From the NCBI GenBank assembly GCA_002686595.1, contig NYXZ01000059.1, forward strand, positions 1-39,230: 39,230 bases of DNA, given 5' to 3'. The notes below the pieces were generated by a model. It saw only the letters and a program-made list of their open reading frames with translations. It was not told the origin of the DNA and did not search any database. The position numbers and the translations under genes were made by a program. Shown one piece after another: positions 7,810 to 16,971 of the stretch (the stretch's first letter is position 1; every line of letters begins with the position of its first letter). Source of the DNA: Planctomycetota bacterium (GTDB lineage Bacteria > Planctomycetota > UBA1135 > GCA-002686595).

Positions 7810-10131
7810 GTGAACGCCCCCCCCGCGTCCTCTCGCCGACGCAGCGCCCTGCCCTTCGCGCTGCTGCTCAGCCTCCTGCTCGCCGCCGGTGCAGTACAAC
7901 AGGCCCTGTTGCTGAACTCGGCCCTGACGGACAACCCATTCACCCTGGCGCCCTTGATGGATGCCAAAATCTACTGGGATTGGGCCGCGCGCATCGCCGC
8001 CGGCGACCTGCTGGGCAGCGAGCCATTTTTCTCCGCACCGCTTTACCCCTATCTGCTCGGGCTGCTGCGCGCCCTGGGCGGAGGACTGAGCGCCCTCTTC
8101 ATCATCCAGGCCGTCCTCCACCTGGCCACCGCCACAGCCCTGGCCAGCGCCGCCCGCCGCCTCTGGGGAGCGGCCCCGGCCCTGGCCGCGGCCCTCCTGT
8201 ACCTGCTCCTAGACGACCCCGCATTCCATGTGACGCGCGTCCTGAACTGCACCCTGCAGGCCTTTCTGGTGGCCCTCGTCTGGGAACGCATGACCGCACC
8301 GGGAACGCTCTCCACCCGCCGGGGCCGCATCCTCCTCGGCTTCACCATGGGCCTCTTGGTCCTGGCCAATCCCACCTTCCTGGTTGCCTTGCCCGCCTAC
8401 AGCATTTGGGCCGCCTGGCGCCGCACCCGAAACCATGCCCCGGCCGAAACCGACACCGATCTCGGCGCGAATAGCAGCGCAAGGACCTGGAACAGCGGCC
8501 TGGGGATCGCCCTGTCGATTCTCATTCCGGGCCTCTTGACCATCGCCCCCGCCACGCTGCACAACGCCCTGGCCTGCGGCGAGTTGATCCCCGTCAGTTC
8601 CCAGGCGGGCATCACCTTCTACCACGGCAACCAGTCCGGGGCCGACGGCACCTATCACCAGGCCGAGGGCGTCTCCGCCGACCGCCGCCTGCAAAACCTC
8701 CAGGCCCGCACCAATGCCGGGACCATTTCCTGGCGCGCCACCGACGCCCACTACTTCGCCCGCGGCCTGTCCTTCTGGACTTCCTCGCCGGGCCAGGCCC
8801 TGGCGCTCATGGGTCGCCGGGCGCGCTGGTTTGTCAGTGGACGCAACTACGGCGATGTCTATCAGCCCGGACTCGAGGCCCGCGACGGCTTCCGCCCCCG
8901 AGCATTCCTAGCGCCCATGCCCGTGGCCTGGTGTGTGCTGCCAGCCCTCTTGTGCTTCTTCATCCTGCGCCGCTCCGCCGCCGCCGGAATCCCCGAAGCG
9001 CTCCTGTTCCTGTTGCCAGCCCTGGTGGTCATCGCTTTCTGGTATTCCCCGCGCTATCGCATGCCCGCCGTGCCGCTCGTTGCGGCCCTGGCCGCCGCTG
9101 GCCCATTCATGGCCCGCGTCACCGGCGCCAGCTCACACCTCCGCCCCTGGCTCGCCAGCCTGCTTGTGGCCATGGCCCTGGGCCCCCTGAATCGCGCCAC
9201 GGGCTTCGACCTTTTGACCGCTCATGGCCCCGCCTATGACCACTTGGCCGGCGTGGCCCTGTCCCAAACCGGTCAGGAAGAGGCAGCCCTCGCGCGTCTC
9301 GAAGCCGCCAGCGCCGCCGGCCATCAGGGGGCGGCTGTAACCCACGCCGATCTCCTGCGCCGCCTCGGCCATGGTTCCCGCGCCCTCTCCGACCTGCGCC
9401 GCCTGGCCCGGGAAAACCCCAACGACGCCTACGCCCGCCGCAGCCTGGCCCGGGCGCTGGCGGAGGCCGGCCTCCTTGATGAGGCTCGCGACGCCTATCA
9501 AACCGCCCTGGACTTGGATGCCACCGACCCCCAGATTCACTCTGGCCTGGGCAATGTGCTGCTGACCCAGGGCCAGGCCAGCGCCGCCCTCGCGCATTAC
9601 GACCGCGCCCTGGAGTTGGACGGCGCCTACGCGGATGCGCGCTACAACCGCGCCCTGGCCTTGGACAGCCTCGGGCGCAGGGACGAGGCCCGTGGCGAGC
9701 TGCTGCTGGTGCTAGGTGCCCTTGAGGATCACGCACCGGCCCGCTTGATGCTCGCCAAGTACTACGTCGCCGATGGTGAAGAGCAGGACGCTGCGAAGTT
9801 GCTGCGCCGGGGCGTTGATCTGGCCCCCGGCCATCGCCAACTGACCGTGGCGCTGGCCTGGCACCTGGCGACCAGCCCCAGTCCAGCCCTGCGCAACGGC
9901 GCCGAGGCCCTGGTGCTGCTAGAGACAGTCACGCCGCCGACCTCGGCACCAGATCCCGGCTGGCTGGATGCCCAGGCTGCTGCCCTGTCCCAGACCGGCA
10001 AGGTTGCCGAAGCCGCCACCGCCGCCACCGCCGCGGTAAAGATGCTGCGTTCCGCTGGCCTGGCAGAATGGGCCCTCGAGGTCGATCAACGCGCCCAGGC
10101 CTACTCCGCTGGACGCACCTGGCACCGCTGA
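7810..10131 (+). CDS. GT-C family membrane glycosyltransferase with C-terminal TPR domain
   Basis: The predicted 773-residue protein begins at the GTG at 7810, just before the first membrane segment. Residues 1 to ~470 hold about eight to ten hydrophobic segments. The first periplasmic loop contains MDAKIYWDWA (Asp51, the likely catalytic acid) and SEPFFSAPLYPYLL, the pattern of GT39/ArnT/PMT-like transferases that use polyprenyl-phosphate sugars. A second family-like stretch, FYHGNQSGADG, comes later. Residues ~475-773 are tetratricopeptide repeats, recognisable in units such as ALAEAGLLDEARDAYQTAL, which probably face the periplasm and bind a partner. It diverges from the sulfatase-like gene across a 142-bp gap that should hold both promoters. 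The acceptor could be a protein or glycolipid; the sequence does not say. Confidence 0.8.
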   Translation: MNAPPASSRRRSALPFALLLSLLLAAGAVQQALLLNSALTDNPFTLAPLMDAKIYWDWAARIAAGDLLGSEPFFSAPLYPYLLGLLRALGGGLSALFIIQAVLHLATATALASAARRLWGAAPALAAALLYLLLDDPAFHVTRVLNCTLQAFLVALVWERMTAPGTLSTRRGRILLGFTMGLLVLANPTFLVALPAYSIWAAWRRTRNHAPAETDTDLGANSSARTWNSGLGIALSILIPGLLTIAPATLHNALACGELIPVSSQAGITFYHGNQSGADGTYHQAEGVSADRRLQNLQARTNAGTISWRATDAHYFARGLSFWTSSPGQALALMGRRARWFVSGRNYGDVYQPGLEARDGFRPRAFLAPMPVAWCVLPALLCFFILRRSAAAGIPEALLFLLPALVVIAFWYSPRYRMPAVPLVAALAAAGPFMARVTGASSHLRPWLASLLVAMALGPLNRATGFDLLTAHGPAYDHLAGVALSQTGQEEAALARLEAASAAGHQGAAVTHADLLRRLGHGSRALSDLRRLARENPNDAYARRSLARALAEAGLLDEARDAYQTALDLDATDPQIHSGLGNVLLTQGQASAALAHYDRALELDGAYADARYNRALALDSLGRRDEARGELLLVLGALEDHAPARLMLAKYYVADGEEQDAAKLLRRGVDLAPGHRQLTVALAWHLATSPSPALRNGAEALVLLETVTPPTSAPDPGWLDAQAAALSQTGKVAEAATAATAAVKMLRSAGLAEWALEVDQRAQAYSAGRTWHR

Positions 10132-10135
10132 CCAG

Positions 10136-10169
10136 AACCGTTGGCCAGCTTCGTGGGCCAGCGGCGGTT
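10136..10169. terminator. Imperfect hairpin between convergent genes
   Basis: Outer AACCG/CGGTT and inner TGGCC/GGCCA stems pair around a 9-nt loop, with an asymmetric bulge between them. It lies in the 152-bp gap between the convergent GT-C gene (+) and actF (-). There is no clear U-run, so the terminator call is tentative. Confidence 0.35.
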
Positions 10170-10283
10170 ACCCCTCCTGCGGCATTGCCCCACAGACATT
10201 GGTCGGCGCCCATCCGCGCCCGGATCTCGCGCCGACCCGCTGCCAGAGAGCGGTCTTGCCACCCGCGCCGAGTACCAGAGAGG

Positions 10284-11459
10284 TCAACTCGTGTGGTAGT
10301 GCATGCTCTCCGCCAGACGCGGATCCTTGGCAGGCACAACTGACTCGCGGCTCAGGTTGCGAATGGTGAGCAGGAAGAAGAAGGACACGGCTCCCAGCAC
10401 CGGCCCGATCTCCCAAATACCCAACTTGGCTTCGCTTCCCATCAGCGGCGGCCCGACCTGGGCAAAGAGATCCATGGCATGGCCGAGCAACACGATGGCT
10501 GCCACCCGCACCACGAGCACGCGATTGCGGCAGGCCCAACGGGAGAGCAGGGCCAGGAAGGGCAGGCCCCACTTGACCGCCAGGGTGCTGCGTACGAGCA
10601 GCCACCAAGGGCCTTCCTGCCGGTGCAGGTAGTAGCTGGTTTCCTCCGGGATGTCCGCGTACCAGATCAACATGTACTGGCAGTACCAGATGTAGGCCCA
10701 GAAGAGCGTGAAGGCGAAGAGCAGCTTGGCCATGTCGTGCACATGGTCATCGCGCAGGATGCCCCGCAGCGGGCCGCGCTTCTCCAAGTAGATAGCCAGG
10801 ATAATGGCCACCGCACAGCCAGCGGATGCCAGCCCTGCGAGCTGATAGAGCCCGAAGATGGTGCTGAACCAATGGGGCTCCATGGACATCAACCAATCGA
10901 AGTTGGCCACGGAGTAGGTGATGGCGAAGACCGCCACAAACAGGGCCGACAACTTGAGCGTGGCGCCAGAGCGCGGGCCGTGACGCGGGTCACTGCTCAA
11001 GGAACGGGCACTGAGCTTGCGGGAGAAGAAGATCCAGATCGCGAACATGGCGAGCAAGCGCAGGGCGAAGCCGGTGGTGTTCAGATAGGGGCTCTTGTGG
11101 GCCAAGAGGGCGTCGTGTTCGACGACGCTGGCGTGGGACCACTCGTAGAGGCTCGGCAGGCCGGCGATTAGAACGACTCCAAGAACCAGAGCCGCCGGCA
11201 GGGCCTTGCCCATAGCCTCTGGGATGCGCTGCAGAGCAGTAGCCCAGGATGAACCGGTCACATACAGCAAGGCCAGGAAAAAGGGGCCGGCCAGGGCCAG
11301 GGCCGTGAAGAAGTGAAAGCCCATCAGGTAGCCACCCCAGACGCGCTCGTGGTTCAGGAACAGACCGGCCACGAAGACGATCAGCCCGAAAAGCGACAAG
11401 TTGCGCAGGGTGCGCAGGAGAACCGGAGCGGGTGTGTAAGTCCTGTCTGTGATCTGCAT
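10284..11459 (-). CDS. actF: Alternative Complex III subunit ActF (quinol:electron-acceptor oxidoreductase)
   Basis: Integral membrane subunit of ACIII, the cytochrome bc1-independent complex that oxidises menaquinol. The 391 residues contain about ten hydrophobic segments. The chain reads like the known ActF/ActC-type fold: FGLIVFVAGLF, YLMGFHFFTALALAGPFF, then FAITYSVANFDWLMSMEPHWFSTIFGLY and FWAYIWYCQYMLIWYADIPEE. The last two blocks are strongly diagnostic of ActF. It is the final gene of the run and starts 8 nt after actE ends. In many ACIII loci cytochrome oxidase genes follow this position; here the operon ends instead, 152 bp before a convergent gene. No cofactor is expected in this subunit. 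Confidence 0.92.
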   Translation of the reverse strand: MQITDRTYTPAPVLLRTLRNLSLFGLIVFVAGLFLNHERVWGGYLMGFHFFTALALAGPFFLALLYVTGSSWATALQRIPEAMGKALPAALVLGVVLIAGLPSLYEWSHASVVEHDALLAHKSPYLNTTGFALRLLAMFAIWIFFSRKLSARSLSSDPRHGPRSGATLKLSALFVAVFAITYSVANFDWLMSMEPHWFSTIFGLYQLAGLASAGCAVAIILAIYLEKRGPLRGILRDDHVHDMAKLLFAFTLFWAYIWYCQYMLIWYADIPEETSYYLHRQEGPWWLLVRSTLAVKWGLPFLALLSRWACRNRVLVVRVAAIVLLGHAMDLFAQVGPPLMGSEAKLGIWEIGPVLGAVSFFFLLTIRNLSRESVVPAKDPRLAESMHYHTS

Positions 11460-11467
11460 GGTGCGTC

Positions 11468-12049
11468 TCAGTCGTCCTGGTTCTGTAGGTTGCGCACATG
11501 GCGGATCACCGCCCAGCGCTCGCGCGGGGAGAGTTGAGCCGCGTAGGAAACCATGTTGTTCTGGCCTCGCGTCAGGATGTGGAACATCTCACCATCAGCC
11601 ATGCCCTTGGCGCGGTCAGCGTGCAGCGAGGGCGGGCGGGCCATGCCCCGTTGGACCACGGGACCCAGGCCATCGCCCTTGAGGTCGTGGCAGGGCAAGC
11701 AGTAGATGCGATAGAGCTCGGCCCCGGCCTTGGCAACGCCGGAGTCATCGGGAGCCACCGGGTTAGCGAGCTCGCGGCCGGCTCTGAGGGCTTCTTCGCT
11801 GCCGCTGCCATAGCGGAAGATCTCGGCCCCCACCGGGACAACGCCCTCCACCAGAGGCTGCATGGTCTGGCCGCCGGGCATGGCGGCGTTGGCCGTCATG
11901 GATTCCCCCGCGACGGAGTAGACCATCTCGGTAAACATCTCATAGCTCTTCTGGGAGACATCCCGCTTGAGTACGGAGTTGAGGCCCATCAGGAGTACGA
12001 GGCCCGCCAGAACGACGGCGGCAAATACGGGACGACTTAGCGGTTGCAT
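11468..12049 (-). CDS. actE: Alternative Complex III monoheme cytochrome c subunit ActE
   Basis: A 193-residue monoheme cytochrome c on the periplasmic face of ACIII. A single N-terminal membrane segment (about 8-24) anchors it; no lipobox cysteine is present, unlike lipoprotein ActE proteins. The only heme-binding motif is CLPCH at 117-121, in the class I context YRIYCLPCHDLKGDGLGP. A methionine in the NNMVSYAAQL stretch (near 166) is the probable sixth ligand, followed by the usual SPRERWAVIRHVRNLQ helix. The role is transfer of electrons out of the complex to a soluble or membrane c-type carrier. Its start overlaps the end of actD by 13 nt, and actF follows 8 nt after its stop. Confidence 0.92.
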   Translation of the reverse strand: MQPLSRPVFAAVVLAGLVLLMGLNSVLKRDVSQKSYEMFTEMVYSVAGESMTANAAMPGGQTMQPLVEGVVPVGAEIFRYGSGSEEALRAGRELANPVAPDDSGVAKAGAELYRIYCLPCHDLKGDGLGPVVQRGMARPPSLHADRAKGMADGEMFHILTRGQNNMVSYAAQLSPRERWAVIRHVRNLQNQDD

Positions 12050-12567
12050 CCGCAGACCTCCGACCAGGTTTCAACGGCACCGTGGCGATGCCAAAACGAT
12101 TCGTAATCCTCCACGGACAGGGAGGCATCTCTGTGCTCAAGAACCAACACGAAACGGTCATCCGTGACCCGCACATGGACTGGCTCGCGCCTGCTACCGG
12201 GAAAAAGCCCAGAGCGCGCCATCAGGAAGAAGGCCGTGGCCAAACCGCCGAAGAGAATCGTCAATTCAAAGGCCACCGGCATGAAGGCCGGGAACGAATC
12301 GTAGGGCTTGCCACCCACATTCAAGGGCCAGTTATGCGCGCTGGTCCAGTACTGGAACCAAAACGCCAGGGCCAACCCCGTGGCTCCGGCCACCAAGGTT
12401 ACAAAGGGCAACCGGGTGCGCTTGAGGCCCAAGAGGGGGTCGAGGCCGTGGATGGGATAGGGCGAGTAGACATCGCGTACGGGCATGCCCTTTTCTTGGC
12501 ATTCCCTGGCAGCGTCCAGAAGATCGCGATCATCCGCGAAGGCTCCGTATCTTAGGCGGCAGCTCAT
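12037..12567 (-). CDS. actD: Alternative Complex III subunit ActD (DUF3341)
   Basis: A small membrane subunit of ACIII, 176 residues, with the two transmembrane segments expected for DUF3341 proteins (about 54-74 and 98-118). The N-terminal cytoplasmic part carries the family pattern of a helix ending in G-x-P-V-R-D-V-Y-S-P-Y-P-I-H-G-L-D. The second segment is preceded by FPAFMPVAFELTILFGG, where the conserved acidic residue is thought to belong to a proton path in structures of the complex. The start overlaps the stop of actC by 4 nt (ATGA). Confidence 0.92.
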   Translation of the reverse strand: MSCRLRYGAFADDRDLLDAARECQEKGMPVRDVYSPYPIHGLDPLLGLKRTRLPFVTLVAGATGLALAFWFQYWTSAHNWPLNVGGKPYDSFPAFMPVAFELTILFGGLATAFFLMARSGLFPGSRREPVHVRVTDDRFVLVLEHRDASLSVEDYESFWHRHGAVETWSEVCGCNR

Positions 12568-13946
12568 GCGGCCCTCCGATCTGCGTCCTTGGCATCCCGC
12601 TCGGGGTGCTCAAGAACGGTCTTTATCTCAGCCGCCGCAATCATGGGCAGGAAGCGGCAGAAGAGCAGGAACAGGGTAAAGAAGAGCCCAAAGCTCCCCA
12701 CCAGGGTGCCGATCTCCACCCAAGTGGGCAGATAACTCGTCCAGGACGACGGCAGGAAATCGCGGTGCAGGCTGGTCACGATAATCACAAAGCGCTCGAA
12801 CCACATGCCCACATTCACCAGCAGGGTGATGATGAAGATCAACGGCAGCGAGTTGCGCACCTTGCGCAGCCAGAGGAACTGGGGCGCGATGACATTGCAG
12901 CCAACCATGATGCCGTAGCTCCAGCCCATGGGGCCGAACATGCGGTTGTTGAAGGCGAACTGCTCGTACTCGCTGCCGGAGTACCAGGCCGTGAAGAGCT
13001 CCGTGGCATAGGCCAGGCCGACGATACTGCCGGTGAAGACGATCACGCGGCACATGGCGCCGATGTGCTTCATGGTGATGTAGTCCTCGAAGTTCATCAC
13101 CTTGCGGGCGATGAGCATCAGAGTCAGCACCATGGCGAAGCCCGAGAAAATCGCGCCGATCACGAAGTAGGGCGGAAACACTGTGGTGTGCCAACCGGGC
13201 AGGTTGGCCGTGGCGAAGTCCGTGCTCACGACGCTGTGAACGGAAACCACCAGTGGTGTGGCCAGGGCCGCCAGCAGCAGGCAGGCCACTTCGTAGCGCG
13301 ACCAAGTGCGTGCCGAGCCGTCCCAGCCAAAGCTCAGGAAGCCGAAGATTTTCTTGCGCAGCCCGCGCGCCCGATCGCGCAGGGTGGCCAGGTCAGGCAC
13401 CAGGCCGATGTACCAGAAGACCAGGCTGATCGTAAAGTAGGTGCCGATGGCGAACACATCCCACAACAGGGGACTGCGCCAGTTGACCCACAGCGGACCG
13501 CGGAAGTTCGGGTAGGGGAAAACCCAGTAGCAAAGCCACGGGCGCCCCATGTGGATCAATGGGAAGAGGCCGGCACAGATCACGGCGAAGATCGTCATGG
13601 CTTCCGCCGAACGGTTGATCGAGGTCCGCCACTTCTGACGCATCAAGAGCAGGACAGCCGAGATCAGCGTTCCGGCGTGGCCAATACCGACCCAGAACAC
13701 GAAGTTCGTGATGTCGAAGGCCCAGCCGATGGTGCGGTTCAGGCCCCAAGTGCCGATGCCGGTCATGATCTGATAGGTGACCGAGACAACGCCGACGATC
13801 AGGGCCGACGCAGCCAGCAGGAAGGCCGCGTACCACAGCCAGGTCGGCTTACGGTCCAGCGGGCCGAAGACATCCGCCGTGACCTGAGCGGGCGTCTTGC
13901 CCCCGGTGATCAGGGGCGTCTCGCCCGTCGCAATGTGGTCAGCCAT
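12564..13946 (-). CDS. actC: Alternative Complex III quinol-binding membrane subunit ActC (NrfD/PsrC family)
   Basis: Polytopic NrfD-like subunit that holds the menaquinol site and a proposed half proton channel. I start it at MADHIATGE (460 aa); an ATG nine bases further upstream (13955) is equally readable. About ten membrane helices are visible. Diagnostic stretches include WAFDITNFVFWVGIGHAGTL, LLMRQKWRTSINRSAEAMT and FPLIHMGRPW, followed by WRSPLLWDVFAIGTYFTIS, all typical of ActC. The region around the central histidines (GHAG, LIHMGR) corresponds to quinol-site residues in characterised complexes. It overlaps the end of actB by 8 nt and the start of actD by 4 nt. Confidence 0.94.
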   Translation of the reverse strand: MADHIATGETPLITGGKTPAQVTADVFGPLDRKPTWLWYAAFLLAASALIVGVVSVTYQIMTGIGTWGLNRTIGWAFDITNFVFWVGIGHAGTLISAVLLLMRQKWRTSINRSAEAMTIFAVICAGLFPLIHMGRPWLCYWVFPYPNFRGPLWVNWRSPLLWDVFAIGTYFTISLVFWYIGLVPDLATLRDRARGLRKKIFGFLSFGWDGSARTWSRYEVACLLLAALATPLVVSVHSVVSTDFATANLPGWHTTVFPPYFVIGAIFSGFAMVLTLMLIARKVMNFEDYITMKHIGAMCRVIVFTGSIVGLAYATELFTAWYSGSEYEQFAFNNRMFGPMGWSYGIMVGCNVIAPQFLWLRKVRNSLPLIFIITLLVNVGMWFERFVIIVTSLHRDFLPSSWTSYLPTWVEIGTLVGSFGLFFTLFLLFCRFLPMIAAAEIKTVLEHPERDAKDADRRAA

Positions 13947-16900
13947 GGTGGGCATCTCCCGTGGAAGCGGTCCCGGTGGAGTCGGTTCCGTTGGTGACGC
14001 GCGCCAGGTAGTTCACCACCGGACGCACATTGATTTCGTCGAGCACCGTGTAGGCGCGGTCCTTTGAGAGCAGCTTGCTGACGCGACTCTCGGGGTCGTT
14101 CAGGTCGCCGAACACGATGGCATCCGAGGGGCAGCTCTGTTGGCAGGCGGTCTTGATTGAGCCGTCCTCGTATTCCACACCCGTGCGCTGGGCTTCGGCC
14201 TTGCCTTCCTGAATGCGCTGGATACACATGGAACACTTCTCCATGACGCCCCGACTGCGGACTGTCACATCCGGGTTGAGGGCCATGTTTTGCAACTTGT
14301 CCTCATGGGCGTAGTCAAACCAGTTGAAGCGGCGCGTCTTGTAGGGGCAGTTGTTCGCGCAGTAGCGCGTTCCCACGCAACGGTTGTAGACCTGCTGGTT
14401 GAGGCCCTCGCTGCTGTGCATGGTGGCCAATACCGGACACACCGTCTCGCACGGCGCCTGGGTGCAGTGCTGGCACATCATCGGCTGGTGCAGGGTTTCG
14501 AGCTCGTCGCCCTCGCCCTGGTAGTAACGGTCGATGCGAATCCAGCTCATCTCCCGGTGGCGGCGTATTTCGTCCTTGCCCACCACCGGCACATTGTTCT
14601 CGGCCTGACAACTGATGACACAGGCGGAACAACCTGTGCAAGCCGACATATCCACGGCCATGCCCCAGCGGTGACCGTGATACTCGTGATCGTCCGGCCA
14701 CAGGTCCTTGGAAGGATGGTGGGCGCCATCGGCATGGGCGCCGTGGCCGGCTGCCAAGGCGGCCAAGGTCGTGCTGCGGGCAGCATCGCGCACCTCGTGG
14801 CCCTTGGGGGCCAGGTGCTTGGGAATCTCCAGGCTGTGATGGTCCTGAGTGCAGGCCATATCCCGCTGGGTGCCGAGCACGGTGAGCTGCACACTTGCTC
14901 CCTGGTGGGCGTAACCAGTTGCCGTCTTGCGCGCAAAGACAGCGGCGTTGACGCCCACGAGCTCGTCCTGCGCCACGGTGTCGCGGCCCTGAATCCATTC
15001 CGGGCCGACCTTTGCAAAGCGATCAGTGCCCAGGCGGCCGTAGCCCAAGGCCACCGCCACCAAGCCCTCGGCTTGACCAGGCTGCACGAGCACGGGCAAC
15101 TCCAAGCTCGCCCCGCTGTCGACAGTCAGGCGCACCATGTCGCCGGTGGCCACGCCCTCCCCTGCCGCGGTATTGGGACCCAGGCAGGCATAATTGTCCC
15201 AGGTCATCTTGGTAACCGGGTCCGGCAATTCCTGCAACCAGGGGTTGTGGGCGTTGCGCCCATCGAGCAGACCGACCTTGGGGTAGAGCATGAGGCCCAG
15301 GCCGCCTTGCGGCGCGGCGATTCCAGCAGTCACCGGCTGGGCCCGGAAGTCCTTCGGCCGCCGCGCCTTGGTGGCGCTGCGTTCGATGTGCCCATGCTGT
15401 AGGCCATTGTCAAACCAGGCTTCAAAACCGGCCGCCGGGCCTGCGTATTCGTTGGCTCGCCACCACTCGCGCAAGAGGTCGCGATCGGAGCGCTTGTCGC
15501 CTATCCAACGGGCCAGGCACTCGCGCAAACTGCGCCCATCCTTGAGGGGCGGCACGGTTGGTTGGCTGAGGCTGACCAGGCCGGACACCAGTTCCGCATC
15601 ATCCCACTGCTCGAGATCGTGCAGTGCGGCGCAGGCGAAGGTCGCCAGGGCGGAGGTCTCATCCACATGGGTGGACAAGGTGATCAGAGTCTTGGCCTTG
15701 GCCAGGGCCACGTCGAATCCGGGCAGGTCGTAGGCGGGGTTGCAACCGGCCACGATCAAGCAATCCACTTCACCGGCTAGGAGTTCGGCTTCGAGCCTTG
15801 CCAGACCGCGCTCATCTCCTTGCTGCTGCAGCGCAGGGCGCGTCAGATCCAGCGTGCTGCCGTAGTTTCCGAGCAGGGCGTTTAGACGATTGACGCGCAC
15901 CTGCACGCCCAGGTCCTGGAGGCCGCTCACAACCAGTCCATGGCCGCGGTTGGCCATGAGATCAGCCGTGGCTGCCTTAAGGGCTTCCGCCGCCGAACCA
16001 TGGAAGGCCGCGGCGCGGCCCTCGACGAGCTCGGCCATGGCGTCCAAGGCGTCAGCCACTTGCCACGGGGCCAAGCGCGTCCGTCGATCGGCACGGGTGC
16101 CAGTGAGTGACATGCACGCTTCGAACTGCCAGTGGCGGGACATCTGCCCGGCTTCAGGCTCGCGCCCGGCCCGGTAGCCCTTGGCGTTTTCCACCACCGC
16201 CCTCCAGGTGCCGAGGAAATCAGCTTCGAAGGAAACGATTGAGCGCGCGGCGGCAAAATTGAGGCGCGGCAATACGCGCAAACCGTGTGTTCGCTCGTGG
16301 GCGTCCAAACTCGCCGACTGCGACAGAGCATCAAAGGCCAGATGGCCTCCGTCGGCGCAGGCAGCTAGGAAGCCATCCAGAACGCCCAGGGTGCTGGGTC
16401 CGTTGAGGGTGCCGGTCAAGACACGAACCTTGCCCCCGGCCGCACTAGCCTCAATCAGGCTTTTGCGAATGGCCTGGTCAGCATTGGCCCAATCCAAGGG
16501 AGCTCCGGCCTGAGTCACCGAACTAATGCGGTGGGAATCGTAGAGTCCCAATAGGCTGGCTTGACAGGAAGCACACAGCCCGCCCTTGGTCACGGGGTGG
16601 GACGGGTTCCCTTCGAGCTTGACCGGGCGGCCATCGCGGCAACGCGCCAAGACTCCACAGCCATTGGCACAAGCCTTCGAGGTCGTGGCTATCCAATAGA
16701 ACTTGCCGGGCACCAAACCCTCAGTGGCCTTTAGGTAGGGAATGACCTTGCGCACGGGAGCCCGCCCGCAACTGGCCATTGTCGCCGCCATGCCAAAACC
16801 CGCTAGTTGCAGGAAAGAGCGCCGGCTACCGCTGCCCAGCAAGCCCTCGTCTTCGAGCAGCTCCTGGCGGATCTCCTCATTGAGATCAGGGGCCGCGGCC

Positions 16901-16971
16901 AGGGCGCCGCTCTTCTCTTCCAGGCTACGCCAGGGGCGCGTGGATTCGTTATGTCGCTTTGAGTTGGTCAT
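13939..16971 (-). CDS. actB: Alternative Complex III iron-sulfur/molybdopterin-like subunit ActB
   Basis: Periplasmic subunit fusing a cofactor-less molybdopterin-oxidoreductase-like domain to a four-cluster ferredoxin domain (1010 aa). The start is the ATG that overlaps the actA stop by one base (TAATG); the open frame upstream lies over actA and is not coding. A Tat-like motif SRRSFL (49-54) and a hydrophobic stretch point to folded export. Residues ~70-750 resemble a complex iron-sulfur molybdoenzyme catalytic subunit. Residues ~770-960 carry the iron-sulfur ligands: CTGCSACVISC, CQHCTQAPCETVC, CVGTRYCANNCPYK, KCSMC and CQQSCP. This fits three [4Fe-4S] and one [3Fe-4S] cluster, as in known ActB. 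Electrons pass through these from the quinol site toward the ActA and ActE hemes. Confidence 0.94.
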   Translation of the reverse strand: MTNSKRHNESTRPWRSLEEKSGALAAAPDLNEEIRQELLEDEGLLGSGSRRSFLQLAGFGMAATMASCGRAPVRKVIPYLKATEGLVPGKFYWIATTSKACANGCGVLARCRDGRPVKLEGNPSHPVTKGGLCASCQASLLGLYDSHRISSVTQAGAPLDWANADQAIRKSLIEASAAGGKVRVLTGTLNGPSTLGVLDGFLAACADGGHLAFDALSQSASLDAHERTHGLRVLPRLNFAAARSIVSFEADFLGTWRAVVENAKGYRAGREPEAGQMSRHWQFEACMSLTGTRADRRTRLAPWQVADALDAMAELVEGRAAAFHGSAAEALKAATADLMANRGHGLVVSGLQDLGVQVRVNRLNALLGNYGSTLDLTRPALQQQGDERGLARLEAELLAGEVDCLIVAGCNPAYDLPGFDVALAKAKTLITLSTHVDETSALATFACAALHDLEQWDDAELVSGLVSLSQPTVPPLKDGRSLRECLARWIGDKRSDRDLLREWWRANEYAGPAAGFEAWFDNGLQHGHIERSATKARRPKDFRAQPVTAGIAAPQGGLGLMLYPKVGLLDGRNAHNPWLQELPDPVTKMTWDNYACLGPNTAAGEGVATGDMVRLTVDSGASLELPVLVQPGQAEGLVAVALGYGRLGTDRFAKVGPEWIQGRDTVAQDELVGVNAAVFARKTATGYAHQGASVQLTVLGTQRDMACTQDHHSLEIPKHLAPKGHEVRDAARSTTLAALAAGHGAHADGAHHPSKDLWPDDHEYHGHRWGMAVDMSACTGCSACVISCQAENNVPVVGKDEIRRHREMSWIRIDRYYQGEGDELETLHQPMMCQHCTQAPCETVCPVLATMHSSEGLNQQVYNRCVGTRYCANNCPYKTRRFNWFDYAHEDKLQNMALNPDVTVRSRGVMEKCSMCIQRIQEGKAEAQRTGVEYEDGSIKTACQQSCPSDAIVFGDLNDPESRVSKLLSKDRAYTVLDEINVRPVVNYLARVTNGTDSTGTASTGDAHHG

